Shown: positions 6,675-14,236, numbered from the stretch's first letter. The stretch is DNA of 64,000 nucleotides from Thermus parvatiensis (GCF_001535545.1 NZ_CP014141.1:1754001-1818000), one strand, 5' to 3'. A program made the numbers and translations. Notes: a model not told the origin generated them from the letters alone.

Positions 6675-7076
6675 ATGCTCCGGCTCAAGCTCCCGGAGGA
6701 GGTCGTAGGCGAGAAGGCCGTCCTGGAGGAGGAGGGGGAGGCCAGAGAGGTGAAGGCCGTCCCCCTCCAGGGGCCTTTAGACCCCATTCTGGAGGCCGCC
6801 GTGGAGTCCCAGCCCCGGGTGGCCGGGCCTAAAGAGGCCTCGCAGGAGGAGCCCGCCAGGCCCGAACCCGAGCCCGAGGAGCCCCCCAGGGGTGCCCCTA
6901 AGAAGAGCCCCTTCGGCTTTCTCGCGGCCCTGGGGGCCGGGGCCCTGGTCCTCCTGGGCGTGGCCCTGGCCGGAAAAGGAGGTGCGAGTGCAAACGGTAG
7001 TGGAGGAACCCCAGGCGCAAACCCCACCCCCACCGCCCCCGGTGGAGGAAGCGGAAGCGGCCCCGTCATCTGGTAG
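6675..7076 (+). CDS. Single-pass membrane protein with acidic N-terminus, 133 aa
   Basis: Acidic, Glu/Pro-rich N-terminal 75 residues, then a transmembrane helix (FGFLAALGAGALVLLGVALA, about 79-98), then a Gly/Pro/Ser/Thr-rich tail. Its last 89 bases overlap the next gene in another frame, so the low-complexity tail may be constrained by the neighbour's coding. Likely virion membrane protein. Confidence 0.55.
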   Translation: MLRLKLPEEVVGEKAVLEEEGEAREVKAVPLQGPLDPILEAAVESQPRVAGPKEASQEEPARPEPEPEEPPRGAPKKSPFGFLAALGAGALVLLGVALAGKGGASANGSGGTPGANPTPTAPGGGSGSGPVIW

Positions 7077-7509
7077 CTGGGAGCCCCTAGGCGAGGAGGC
7101 CCCGGAAGACTTCTCTGAGCTTCCGCCGGCGGAGCCTCCCGTGATCCCCTTCACCGGGGAGGAGATCGCGGGCGGGGCGGCGTTTTTGCTCATGCTCGGG
7201 GTGCGGGTCCAGTCGGAGGAGGAAAAGGCCGCGTTTCTGCGGGCTTGGCAGGGGGCCCTCTTCGGCCTCATGCCCCCGGCCCAGGTGCTGGACGTCCTGA
7301 AGGTCGGGGAGGCCCTGGCCCAGTACGGCATCGGGAAGAACCGCCTTCCGGGCATGGGGAGCGTGGAGAACCTTCCCCCGTGGCTGCGGATCCTCCTGGG
7401 CGGCGGAGTGCTGGCTATAGCGGCGTACGGAGGTGTGCGTGCGGTTATGGATGTACGGGCTTCTAGGACTGCTGGGGGTGCTCCTGATGGTGCGCCGCCA
7501 AGCGCCTAG
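6988..7509 (+). CDS. Membrane protein with Pro-rich N-terminus, 173 aa
   Basis: Start GTG 6988 chosen because AAGGAGG ends 5 bases upstream; that start lies within the preceding gene. Pro/Glu-rich N-terminus (EEPQAQTPPPPPPVEEAEAA), a central helical domain (FTGEEIAGGAAFLLMLGVRV through LMPPAQVLDVLKVGEALAQY) and a transmembrane segment near residues 133-152 (LRILLGGGVLAIAAYGGVRA). Its 3' end overlaps the amidase gene by about 70 bases. Confidence 0.55.
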   Translation: MQTVVEEPQAQTPPPPPPVEEAEAAPSSGSWEPLGEEAPEDFSELPPAEPPVIPFTGEEIAGGAAFLLMLGVRVQSEEEKAAFLRAWQGALFGLMPPAQVLDVLKVGEALAQYGIGKNRLPGMGSVENLPPWLRILLGGGVLAIAAYGGVRAVMDVRASRTAGGAPDGAPPSA

Positions 7510-8020
7510 TGCCTACATCGTCCTGGACCCCGGCCATGGCGGGCAGGATCCCGGGGCTGTGGCCCCGGACGGCACCCGGGAGGCCGATTTGAACCTGGCC
7601 CAGGCTCTCACCCTGAAGGAGTACCTGGTGGCCCTGGGCTACCGGGTGGGGTTCACCAGGACCTCGGACGTCTATGTCCCCCTTTCTGAGCGTATTGCCA
7701 TGGCCCGGAGGATGGGGGCGAGGCTCTTCATATCGGTCCACCATGACACTCCCACGGCCTCGAGGCCCGGGGTCTACTACTCCCCTCATCCGGGATCCGA
7801 GGAGTTGGCCCGCACCGTGGCCGCCGCCTTGGGGGAGGGGGCATGGGTTAGGCCCTCTTCGGCCTCGAGGTTCGGACGCCTCTACATAGACGACTTCCCC
7901 GGCCCGGCCATCCTGGTGGAGTTCGGCCCCACGCGGCCCATCAGCAGGGCAGAGAGGATCGCCCGGGCTCAGGCCGTAGCCTCTCCGATAGCTGAGTTTG
8001 CGAGGAGGTGGACGGCGTGA
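7439..8020 (+). CDS. N-acetylmuramoyl-L-alanine amidase (Amidase_3), phage endolysin
   Basis: 193 aa from GTG 7439 (GGAGGT 5 bases upstream; ATG 7451 also possible). N-terminal transmembrane or signal-anchor helix (MYGLLGLLGVLLMV) then a complete Amidase_3 domain: DPGHGGQDPGA (Zn His), GTREADLNLA (Zn Glu), FISVHHDTPT (Zn His) and AILVEFGPT (catalytic Glu). Cleaves the lactyl-amide bond of peptidoglycan. The N-terminal anchor suggests export without a holin or incorporation in the viral membrane. Placed directly before virion genes. Confidence 0.88.
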   Translation: MRLWMYGLLGLLGVLLMVRRQAPSAYIVLDPGHGGQDPGAVAPDGTREADLNLAQALTLKEYLVALGYRVGFTRTSDVYVPLSERIAMARRMGARLFISVHHDTPTASRPGVYYSPHPGSEELARTVAAALGEGAWVRPSSASRFGRLYIDDFPGPAILVEFGPTRPISRAERIARAQAVASPIAEFARRWTA

Positions 8021-8160
8021 AAGAGCGGTGGATCCAAAACGCCATCACGCGCCCCGGACGCCTCCGGGCCTACGTGCGGCGGGTGTACGGAGAGGAGGGC
8101 TTTACGAAACGGGGGACGATCCGCGTGGAGGTCCTGCGGGAGTTCCGAAAGGAGGAGTGA
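8017..8160 (+). CDS. Small basic protein, 47 aa
   Basis: GTG overlaps the amidase stop by 4 bases. Strongly basic (13 Lys/Arg), predicted alpha/beta: VKERWIQNAITRPGRLRAYV then RGTIRVEVLREF. Could bind nucleic acid. Family unknown; kept because of perfect coupling to both neighbours. Confidence 0.5.
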   Translation: MKERWIQNAITRPGRLRAYVRRVYGEEGFTKRGTIRVEVLREFRKEE

Positions 8161-8348
8161 TGGAGTTCGCCAAGGAGAACGCTTTTCCCCTCGCGGTCCT
8201 GGTGGGAGGCCTCTACCTGGGCCTCGGACGGGTGAAAAACCTCCGGGAGGGCAAGTGCTGCCCCAAGTGCGAGACCGCCCAGGCCGTGGTGGCCTTCGCC
8301 TTGGCCGCCTGGGCCGGGTGGGAGCTGTGGCAGGCCTACCAGGGCTAG
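8160..8348 (+). CDS. Small membrane protein with CxxC, 62 aa
   Basis: Start ATG 8160 with AAAGGAGGAG upstream. Two hydrophobic segments (residues about 8-23 and 39-58) separated by REGKCCPKCETAQA, a small zinc- or thiol-type motif. Sits immediately before the packaging ATPase (adjacent codons, no gap). Confidence 0.55.
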   Translation: MEFAKENAFPLAVLVGGLYLGLGRVKNLREGKCCPKCETAQAVVAFALAAWAGWELWQAYQG

Positions 8349-9029
8349 ATGGGCGGCAGGCAGACCTTCCGCATCCTCATCGTGGGCAAGTCCGGGTCAG
8401 GGAAGTCCACCCTGGCCCGGCAGATCGTGCGGGCTATGGAGGGCCGCTTCCGCCGCCTCGTCATCGTCAACCGCAAGACGGAGTTCGGTGATTTGGCAGA
8501 GGCCCGTTTCCGCGTGGGGGAGGACGGGGACCCCTGGGCTGTTTTGAAGCGCCACCGCAGGGTCCACTTCCACGTCACCGGCTACGACCCCCGCCCCTTT
8601 TTGGATGCCCTGGGCCAGGCCATCATGCGCCTCCAGGACACCCTTCTGCTGCTTGACGAGGCCCACCACTTTTTTCCCCGGGGGCAGGTGCCCAAGGGCC
8701 TCTTTGAGGTCCTGACCGGGGGAAGGGAGCACGGGCATTCGGCCATCTTCGTCACCCAGATGCTCCAGGCCGCCACCGGGGGCATAGACCCCGGGGTGCG
8801 CCGTCAGGCCTCCCACCTGGTGGCCTTCCGCCTCACGGAACCCCGGGAAGTCCAGGCCCTGGCGGACATGTTCCCCGAGCTGGGGGAGCGGGTCAGGCTC
8901 CTCAAGCGCCCCGATGACGGCCTGCCCCCGGAGTACGGGGTGAAGGACCTGGACCGGGACCGGGCGGGCCTGGTCCTCCGGGACCCGAGGGCCCCACAAA
9001 GGCGGGTTTTCGTGCCCCTGGACGGCTAA
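8349..9029 (+). CDS. FtsK/HerA-type genome packaging ATPase, 226 aa
   Basis: Walker A IVGKSGSGKSTLA (residues about 11-23), Walker B DTLLLLDEAHHFFPRG (about 95-110) and a following sensor (SAIFVTQMLQAATGG). Size and order fit the packaging ATPases of the PRD1-adenovirus lineage and of P23-77, which pump DNA into a preformed capsid. ATG follows the upstream TAG directly. A strong terminator/palindrome follows. Confidence 0.88.
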   Translation: MGGRQTFRILIVGKSGSGKSTLARQIVRAMEGRFRRLVIVNRKTEFGDLAEARFRVGEDGDPWAVLKRHRRVHFHVTGYDPRPFLDALGQAIMRLQDTLLLLDEAHHFFPRGQVPKGLFEVLTGGREHGHSAIFVTQMLQAATGGIDPGVRRQASHLVAFRLTEPREVQALADMFPELGERVRLLKRPDDGLPPEYGVKDLDRDRAGLVLRDPRAPQRRVFVPLDG

Positions 9030-9030
9030 G

Positions 9031-9112
9031 GGGCACTTCGCCCGGGCGAAGTGCCCGGGCGAAGCGGCCCAAAACTCCCAAGCGCCCCGGCGTATCTCCG
9101 GGGCGCTTCGCT
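9031..9112. terminator. Long perfect palindrome followed by an intrinsic terminator
   Basis: 9031-9056 is a perfect 26-bp palindrome centred on CCCGGG; 15 bp of it (9034-9048) recur at 5971-5985 before the first terminator. Then AAGCGCCCCGG (9080-9090) / CCGGGGCGCTT (9098-9108) forms an 11-bp stem with 7-base loop followed by CGCTCTTTATT. Ends the ATPase operon before the capsid genes. No clear -35/-10 pair is visible in the following 50 bases. Confidence 0.7.
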
Positions 9113-9163
9113 CTTTATTCCCCCATCGCCCCCCGCCTACCGTGGGCGGCAGAAGGAGGGCGA

Positions 9164-9580
9164 ATGGCGGATACGGCGGCAATCGCGGCGCAGGACATGC
9201 GCAAGCTTGCCTCCACCAGCAACCCCCTGGAGGTGGTGCAGAACCCCATCGTGGTGAGCGTGAGCGTGGGGGTGCTAGGGGCTTATCTGGCGCGGAAGGC
9301 GCTCTATACGTCCAGGCGCGACCTCTTTGGCTGGGCGGCGAAGGGCGAGGACGGGCGTGTCCACTACTACGCGGTGGGTCCGGACGGAAAGCCCGACACC
9401 AGCAAGGAGGTCCCGAACGCCCGGACCAACAGGGTGTTGCTCAACCTGGGCGGGGTCATCGTGGGCTCACTGCTCATCAACAACAAGCTGACCGAGGACC
9501 CCATGGTGGACTACATCGGCTTAGGCGTGGCGGCCGGTTCCTTCGCGAACCTGGTCATGGCGATTTTGGACATTGACTAA
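9164..9580 (+). CDS. Membrane-associated virion protein, 138 aa
   Basis: AAGGAGGGCGA precedes the ATG. Two amphipathic/hydrophobic regions (IVVSVSVGVLGAYLARKALY at about 29-48; LNLGGVIVGSLLINN and IGLGVAAGSFANLVMAIL near the end). Placed immediately before the capsid genes, matching the position of a minor structural protein in P23-77. Exact identity not recognised. Confidence 0.6.
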   Translation: MADTAAIAAQDMRKLASTSNPLEVVQNPIVVSVSVGVLGAYLARKALYTSRRDLFGWAAKGEDGRVHYYAVGPDGKPDTSKEVPNARTNRVLLNLGGVIVGSLLINNKLTEDPMVDYIGLGVAAGSFANLVMAILDID

Positions 9581-9591
9581 GGAGGTAAAGG

Positions 9592-10107
9592 ATGCAGGAG
9601 GCTTTTGAGCGGATCAAGCGGCTTCGGCCCGGGGCCCGCCCCATCACCATCCTGAGGAGCGGCCCCGAGTTCAAGGCGTACGGCGGCAGGCAGAAGGTGA
9701 AGGTGGGCGAGTTCGTGGTGCCCTCGGGGGCCACTTGGGTTTTTCCAAATCCCGTCCCCGTGGTCCTCAAGCTCTACGATTCCGGCGGCAACCAGCTGCC
9801 CCACACCACGGACGTCTACTTCGCCCGGCGCACCAAGGGCTTTGACTTCCCCGAGTTTTTGGTCAAGGCCCAGTACGCTTCGTACTACGACCTCTCCGAG
9901 GCCCAGCAGCGGGACGCCAAGTTCTACCAGAACATCCTGCAGACCGCGAGCCCACTTTACGCCCCTACCCCGCCCCAGGGCATCGTGCTGCGGGAGGGGG
10001 ACACCCTGGAGATCTACGTGGAGACCGACCCCGGCATCACCGTGAACCTCAACGACTCCCGCACCCGCATTGAGCTGCCCGTGGGCGTGGACAACTCCAA
10101 CGTGTAG
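9592..10107 (+). CDS. Small major capsid protein (P23-77 VP16-like), 171 aa
   Basis: Strong SD (AAGGAGGTAAAGG). All-beta composition with [20 protein letters not shown] and [10 protein letters not shown] near the N-terminus and [20 protein letters not shown] near the end, consistent with a single upright beta-barrel. Length is close to P23-77 VP16 (about 173 aa) and it directly precedes a 291-aa partner, as VP16 precedes VP17. VP16 and VP17 together build the capsomers of these viruses. Confidence 0.8.
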   Translation: MQEAFERIKRLRPGARPITILRSGPEFKAYGGRQKVKVGEFVVPSGATWVFPNPVPVVLKLYDSGGNQLPHTTDVYFARRTKGFDFPEFLVKAQYASYYDLSEAQQRDAKFYQNILQTASPLYAPTPPQGIVLREGDTLEIYVETDPGITVNLNDSRTRIELPVGVDNSNV

Positions 10108-10115
10108 GAGGGACT

Positions 10116-10991
10116 ATGGCGCTCTTGGATAGCCTTCGCAACGCGGTTCGGAGGGGCCTCGGGGTGTTCCAGGACGCCCCTTCCGCCCCCTCCCCCGCGC
10201 CTCAGCCGCAGCCCCAGCCGGCGCGGCCTGCCCCGGCGGCGGTCCAGGCCTCGGGGTGGCAGTTCGCCTGGATTGACAACGAGGACTTTGACGCCACCGG
10301 CCTGGCCTACCGCCCCAATGAGTATTTCGCCCTGGCCCAGATGCGCACCCCGGACACGGCCCACTTCCGCATCCTGGCGGGAGAGCGGCGCCTGCGCATC
10401 TACCTGAAGGGCCTGGCCGCCTTCGCGGGCCAGAATCTGGCCACGGCCCAGGCCCGCACCGTCACCCTGCCCTACCTCATCCCCTCCTTGCAGGGGGCCC
10501 CTACCCTGCCCTCCACCTACCACCCAGACGTGGCCGTCTGGGCCAAGGTGGGCGGGGTGTGGCAGCGGTGCCAGATCAATGACGTCAACTACGCGAGCCA
10601 GCAAGTGACCTTCTTTGAGCCCGCCGGCGTGACCGGCGCCCAGGACATTGAGGTCTACTACACCCACGCTGACGGGCAGTTCCGCCTCCGGGTGGCCCGG
10701 GACGCGGGCGGGGTGGACGACAGCGTGGCCACCGTCTTCAACCAGTCCTTCTCCACCATGCACAGCGTGGACCAGAACAACCTGGAGACCATGCTGGCCT
10801 GGCCCCAGCAGGTGGAGCTGGTGCCGGGCACCCGCCTTCTCCTGGAGGTCTTCACCACCCAGGTGCCCATGGTCTGGAACGAGCGGGCCGGCCACTACAT
10901 CCAGATCGCCGCCATGGGCCGGCGGGTGGAGGTGCTGGACAAGAGCCGCCTCTTGCGCCTGGCTGAGCTGGAGAACCGGGGCGGCCTCTGA
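10116..10991 (+). CDS. Large major capsid protein (P23-77 VP17-like), 291 aa
   Basis: GGAGGG SD before ATG. N-terminal amphipathic helix (MALLDSLRNAVRRGLG) that could touch the membrane, a Pro/Ala/Gln linker (residues about 22-45), then an all-beta body. The 291-residue length equals that of P23-77 VP17, which has two stacked beta-barrels of which one is the capsid core and the other a turret. Order and spacing after the VP16-like gene strengthen the call. Confidence 0.82.
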   Translation: MALLDSLRNAVRRGLGVFQDAPSAPSPAPQPQPQPARPAPAAVQASGWQFAWIDNEDFDATGLAYRPNEYFALAQMRTPDTAHFRILAGERRLRIYLKGLAAFAGQNLATAQARTVTLPYLIPSLQGAPTLPSTYHPDVAVWAKVGGVWQRCQINDVNYASQQVTFFEPAGVTGAQDIEVYYTHADGQFRLRVARDAGGVDDSVATVFNQSFSTMHSVDQNNLETMLAWPQQVELVPGTRLLLEVFTTQVPMVWNERAGHYIQIAAMGRRVEVLDKSRLLRLAELENRGGL

Positions 10992-11002
10992 GGGGGTGAG
11001 CC

Positions 11003-11398
11003 ATGCCGTTCGGCCTCTCCGAATCCTATTCCCCCAGCCTTTCGGGGTACACGCCCCCCTACACTCTCTTGGACTCCGGGGCTTCGGGGTCCTGGGGGTT
11101 CAGCCTCTCCAACTCCTACACCCTTCCCCTTACGGGGGGCGTTTCCGGGAGCGCTGGAGACACCCCCCTCTGGGCCCAGATCTTGGGCGGGCTGGGCCAG
11201 ATTGGGAGCCTCATTGACCCCTACATCCTGACCGAGCAGGAACGCCTGCAGTACCAGCTGCAGCTCGCCCAGGCCCAGGCGGAAGCGGCCAAAGCACAAG
11301 CCGCGAGCGTCCAAGCGCAGCCCGTGGTGCCCGTGTGGGTCTGGGTCCTGGTGGGCCTCGGGGTGGTCCTCCTGGTGGTCCTTGCATTGAAGGAGTGA
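11003..11398 (+). CDS. Virion membrane protein, 131 aa
   Basis: Ser/Gly/Tyr-rich N-terminal half (residues 1-50), then a helical segment with a Gln/Ala coiled coil (ERLQYQLQLAQAQAEAAKAQ) and a C-terminal transmembrane helix (VPVWVWVLVGLGVVLLVVLA). The motif DPYILTEQERLQYQ matches DDFIFTDEERMALE in the next protein, so the two are paralogues. Confidence 0.6.
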   Translation: MPFGLSESYSPSLSGYTPPYTLLDSGASGSWGFSLSNSYTLPLTGGVSGSAGDTPLWAQILGGLGQIGSLIDPYILTEQERLQYQLQLAQAQAEAAKAQAASVQAQPVVPVWVWVLVGLGVVLLVVLALKE

Positions 11399-11400
11399 GC

Positions 11401-11655
11401 ATGGACGTTTTTGGCGGGCTCATCGGTGGGGTCACCAACCTGCTGGACGACTTCATCTTCACGGATGAGGAGCGCATGGCCTTGGAGGCCCAAAAGGCGG
11501 CCGCCCAAGCCCAGATGGAAGCGGCCCGCTTGGCCCAAGAGCGGGCCATGTTGGAGGCCGCCGCCCGAGCCCGCCAGGCCCAGGCCCTCACCGTGGCCGC
11601 CGTCACCGTAGGAGCGGCGCTGGTGATGGCCGTGCTGGTTTGGAGGTGGACATGA
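11401..11655 (+). CDS. Virion membrane protein, 84 aa, paralogue of its upstream neighbour
   Basis: Start ATG 11401 follows GAAGGAGTGAGC. N-terminal LLDDFIFTDEERMALEAQKA followed by an Ala/Gln/Glu coiled coil and a C-terminal transmembrane helix (LTVAAVTVGAALVMAVLVW). Same architecture as the 131-aa protein minus its N-terminal Ser/Gly domain, which suggests tandem duplication. Confidence 0.6.
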   Translation: MDVFGGLIGGVTNLLDDFIFTDEERMALEAQKAAAQAQMEAARLAQERAMLEAAARARQAQALTVAAVTVGAALVMAVLVWRWT

Positions 11656-12302
11656 GCGAGAACACCCTTTTGGGGGTTGCGGCGATAGGAGCAGTGGTCG
11701 TGGGAGGACTCATCGCCTGGAGGATGACCGATCCCAACAGGCAGCGTGTGCCGTACGCCCCGGCCCAGCCTGTCGTGCCCCCCTCCTCTCAACCGGTTCT
11801 GCCTCCTTCCTCTCAACCCATTTCTACCCCGACCCCTCCGCAGACTTTCCCAACGTTGCCCAATCCCATTGCCACTCCCACCCCAACTCCTACCCCGACC
11901 CCCCAAACCCCCACCATCACCAAGGGGCAGCTTTGCGCGGACCTGAAAGCAAAGCTGCAAAAGCTCCAGTCTGCCGCGGACGATGTGAAGAAGAAGATGA
12001 ACGATCTGGTGGCCAAGGGGTCCAGCGCGGATACGAACTGCTGGAGCTACGCCAAGCGGGAGGCTTGCTTCTGGGAAATCTGCTCCCCTGCCCTGGGCGG
12101 GAACTACAACGCCTGCATGGACTACGTGAAGGGGCAGGGGCCCCGGCCGGGAAATCTCTTCAACTACGACGACTCCCGGGCGGTGGACCAGGCGGCCCAG
12201 CAGTACGCGGCCCTGAAAGACGAGCTGGAGACCTACCAGGCTCAGATTGAGGGGGTCAAGAAGCAGCTACAGCAGCTGGCCACGGAGGGGGTGGTCTGCT
12301 AG
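11652..12302 (+). CDS. Membrane-anchored protein with Pro/Thr stalk and coiled-coil Cys domain, 216 aa
   Basis: N-terminal transmembrane helix (LLGVAAIGAVVVGGLIAW), then a 60-residue Pro/Thr/Ser stalk (residues about 35-92; nearly pure Pro-Thr alternation at the end), then a helical domain with coiled-coil heptads (LCADLKAKLQKLQSAADDVK) and six cysteines (NCWSYAKREACFWEIC, NACMDY, final VVC). The layout of anchor, extended stalk and disulfide-stabilised head suits a surface-exposed virion component. Function inferred. Confidence 0.6.
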   Translation: MSENTLLGVAAIGAVVVGGLIAWRMTDPNRQRVPYAPAQPVVPPSSQPVLPPSSQPISTPTPPQTFPTLPNPIATPTPTPTPTPQTPTITKGQLCADLKAKLQKLQSAADDVKKKMNDLVAKGSSADTNCWSYAKREACFWEICSPALGGNYNACMDYVKGQGPRPGNLFNYDDSRAVDQAAQQYAALKDELETYQAQIEGVKKQLQQLATEGVVC

Positions 12303-12526
12303 TGGAGTGGAAGGACGTCATGGACATGGGCTTGGGGGCAGTGGCCTTTGCGGCGTTCCTGAAGCTCGTGTTCCGGGATGTGGCCGAGGTGCGGGAGCGT
12401 TTGGCCCGGATAGAGGAGAACGGCCGCCGGCAGGCCTATTACCTCTCCCGGGTGGCGAACGCCATGGAGGCCCAGGCTTACCGGCAGGGCCTTCGGGTGA
12501 GGGAGGTGAAAGAGGATGGAAAGTAG
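12302..12526 (+). CDS. Small membrane protein with coiled coil, 74 aa
   Basis: GTG overlapping the upstream TAG (in-frame ATG 12320 is an alternative start). Short hydrophobic helix (MGLGAVAFAAFLKLVF) followed by DVAEVRERLARIEENGRRQA, a coiled coil like those of XhlA/holin-associated phage proteins. It could be part of the lysis apparatus or a virion membrane protein. Confidence 0.5.
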   Translation: MEWKDVMDMGLGAVAFAAFLKLVFRDVAEVRERLARIEENGRRQAYYLSRVANAMEAQAYRQGLRVREVKEDGK

Positions 12527-12818
12527 AGCGCTTTTGCTGGCCCTTTTGGGCTTTGGCGTGGCCGGCTATCTGGCGTATCAGCTGGCCAAGGGGCAGGGGC
12601 AGGCTACCGCCGGGCAGACGCCGAAGCAGTCGGAAGCTCCCCCGGCCCAGACCGAAACCCCTCCCGTGGTGGTGGGTGACTTCGGCGGCCAGCTGCCCTT
12701 TGGGCTGGGCGGTTTGGGGCAGGACGCCCTTTGCCGGGTAGTCCCGAGCCTTTGCGGCTGGTACAACCCGGCCTATGTGGGCAGGCCCGCCCCTCTGCCC
12801 GTGGTGCCCCTCTGGTGA
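12516..12818 (+). CDS. Membrane-anchored small protein, 100 aa
   Basis: N-terminal transmembrane helix (LLLALLGFGVAGYLAYQLA), a Gln/Pro/Thr-rich linker, and a Gly/Pro-rich C-terminal part with two cysteines (LCRVVPSLCGWYNPAY). Overlaps the upstream gene by 11 bases. One of the series of anchor-plus-linker proteins of this virion block. Confidence 0.5.
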   Translation: MESRALLLALLGFGVAGYLAYQLAKGQGQATAGQTPKQSEAPPAQTETPPVVVGDFGGQLPFGLGGLGQDALCRVVPSLCGWYNPAYVGRPAPLPVVPLW

Positions 12819-12826
12819 GGTGACGG

Positions 12827-13060
12827 ATGCAGGGCGCTTGGATCGTGGCGGTGGCGGTGGCGGCCGGGGCGTACGCGGGGTACGCCCTGGCCCGGCGGGG
12901 AGGGGGGCGGGCCCAGAGCGGGCAGCCTTCCCAGGGTTCCCCCCCTTCCGATCGGATCTGCCCGCAAGTGCTGGTCACGTGCCAGGACGGCTCTATTGCC
13001 CCCACCCCCTGCGACTGTGAAGGTAGGGGTGGGGTGAAGCGCGTGGGGGTGATGGTGTGA
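12827..13060 (+). CDS. Membrane-anchored small protein with Cys motif, 77 aa
   Basis: GAGGTGACGG precedes the ATG. N-terminal helix (WIVAVAVAAGAYAGYALA), Gly/Gln/Ser linker and a Cys-rich tail (ICPQVLVTCQDGSIAPTPCDC). Same plan as its neighbours. Function unknown. Confidence 0.5.
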   Translation: MQGAWIVAVAVAAGAYAGYALARRGGGRAQSGQPSQGSPPSDRICPQVLVTCQDGSIAPTPCDCEGRGGVKRVGVMV

Positions 13061-13485
13061 GCGTGCAGGACTTCCTACCTCAGGGGCAGGTATGGCTCGT
13101 CTGGCTCGTCCAAGCTCTCCTCGCGGCCGGGCTCATCGCCCTTCTCTCGGGGCTCATCGTGCGGGTGGTTTCCGCCATCCCCGTGGTGGGGCCCGTCCTC
13201 GCGGCGGCGGTGCGGATGCTCTTTGCTAACTACGAGAAATGGCTTTCCGAACGTGTGCCGAAGCTGGCCGAGCAGGCGGTCCTGGCCACGGAGGAGCGCT
13301 GGCGGAAGGTGGGCCCCCAGTACGATCCTTCCGCCCGGGCAGAAGCCAAACTCCGGGAGGCCATGGAGGCCCTGCAGCAGATGGCCCCCGGCCTGCCTCG
13401 GGACATCGCCCAGCGGCAGATTGAGGCCGCCCTGGCCCGCATCCGGGCTATGGGCATGGAGCAAAAGGCAGGAGGTGGAAAGTGA
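13057..13485 (+). CDS. Membrane protein with helical tail, 142 aa
   Basis: GTG start overlapping the previous stop. Long hydrophobic region (VWLVWLVQALLAAGLIALLS and AIPVVGPVLAAAVRMLF, residues about 12-53) followed by a charged helical domain (EEWRKVG to IAQRQIEAALARIRAMG). Probable structural membrane protein. Confidence 0.55.
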   Translation: MSVQDFLPQGQVWLVWLVQALLAAGLIALLSGLIVRVVSAIPVVGPVLAAAVRMLFANYEKWLSERVPKLAEQAVLATEERWRKVGPQYDPSARAEAKLREAMEALQQMAPGLPRDIAQRQIEAALARIRAMGMEQKAGGGK

Positions 13486-13607
13486 ACCTGAACTTCGGTG
13501 ACGGCCTTCGCTTCGGCGCTGGCTTTGTCGTGGGGGGAACGCTGATCTGGGTGGGCCTCCTCCTGGTCCTAGCCCTGGTGGGGGCCCTGGTGGGGAAGAA
13601 GGAGTAG
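13482..13607 (+). CDS. Very small membrane protein, 41 aa
   Basis: GTG overlaps the previous TGA; AGGAGG lies 8 bases upstream. Gly/Phe N-terminus and one transmembrane helix (LIWVGLLLVLALVGALVG) ending KKE. Not detectable by length-based gene finders. Confidence 0.5.
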   Translation: MNLNFGDGLRFGAGFVVGGTLIWVGLLLVLALVGALVGKKE

Positions 13608-13608
13608 C

Positions 13609-13908
13609 ATGCAGGCTCCGTCCTTCTGGCAGTCCTACAAGCAGGGCGTGGGCATCGCCCTCGGGGTGGCCACGGTGTACCTGGTCCTGGTGGCCCTCCT
13701 GGGGGCCTTTGTGGTGCGGCCCGCCCTTGAAAACCTGGGCAAGGGCGGCCAGGCTGGGGGCAAGGAGGTGCAGCGTGCTCAACCTCTTGGGCATAAAGCA
13801 AGAAGATTTGGCGGCTTTGCCTGCCCGCCTGCAGGAGGCCATGGGCGAGATGCGGGCAGATATGGCGTGCTTGAAGGACCAGCTGGCCGCCATCCAACGC
13901 ATCCTTGA
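13609..13908 (+). CDS. Single-pass membrane protein, 99 aa, 3' part overlapping the next gene
   Basis: ATG 13609 after AAGGAGTAGC. One transmembrane helix (VGIALGVATVYLVLVALLGAFVV). The last 44 codons overlap the following gene in another frame and read as a Gly/Pro/Arg-rich tail with little sign of its own selection, so the true protein may be shorter if a base is missing near 13760-13775. Confidence 0.45.
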   Translation: MQAPSFWQSYKQGVGIALGVATVYLVLVALLGAFVVRPALENLGKGGQAGGKEVQRAQPLGHKARRFGGFACPPAGGHGRDAGRYGVLEGPAGRHPTHP

Positions 13909-14227
13909 ATACGAGTTTGGCCGCCCAAGGCGGGACGTGCAGGGCCATGACCCGGCCCGGCTTCCGCTCATCGCTCAGATCGCCCCCGAAATAGGAAGGG
14001 TGGCGGTGGTGGACGTGGCGGGGCTCTTGGGAAAGCCCGCCACCCGGGGGCACGTGGTCAACATCGGGGACGCCAAAGCCGCCCTGTGGTTCCGCTACGG
14101 CTCCGGGCGGGTGGGGCCCTATGTGCTCATGCCCGCCGCCGCCCTAGACCTCACCTTCCTAGTGGAGGCTTTGGAGGTTTCGGACGTTGGTGAAGGGCCC
14201 GTGGCCGTGCAGATCCTGATGCAGTAG
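13775..14227 (+). CDS. Hypothetical virion protein, 150 aa
   Basis: GTG 13775 with AAGGAGG 6 bases upstream. Helical N-terminus (LNLLGIKQEDLAALPARLQE, about residues 1-45) leading to a beta-rich C-terminal domain (residues about 65-150; HVVNIGDAKAALWFRYGSGR). The two-domain plan resembles capsid-associated or spike-base proteins; not recognised. Confidence 0.55.
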   Translation: MLNLLGIKQEDLAALPARLQEAMGEMRADMACLKDQLAAIQRILEYEFGRPRRDVQGHDPARLPLIAQIAPEIGRVAVVDVAGLLGKPATRGHVVNIGDAKAALWFRYGSGRVGPYVLMPAAALDLTFLVEALEVSDVGEGPVAVQILMQ

Positions 14228-14236
14228 GAGGAGGTA

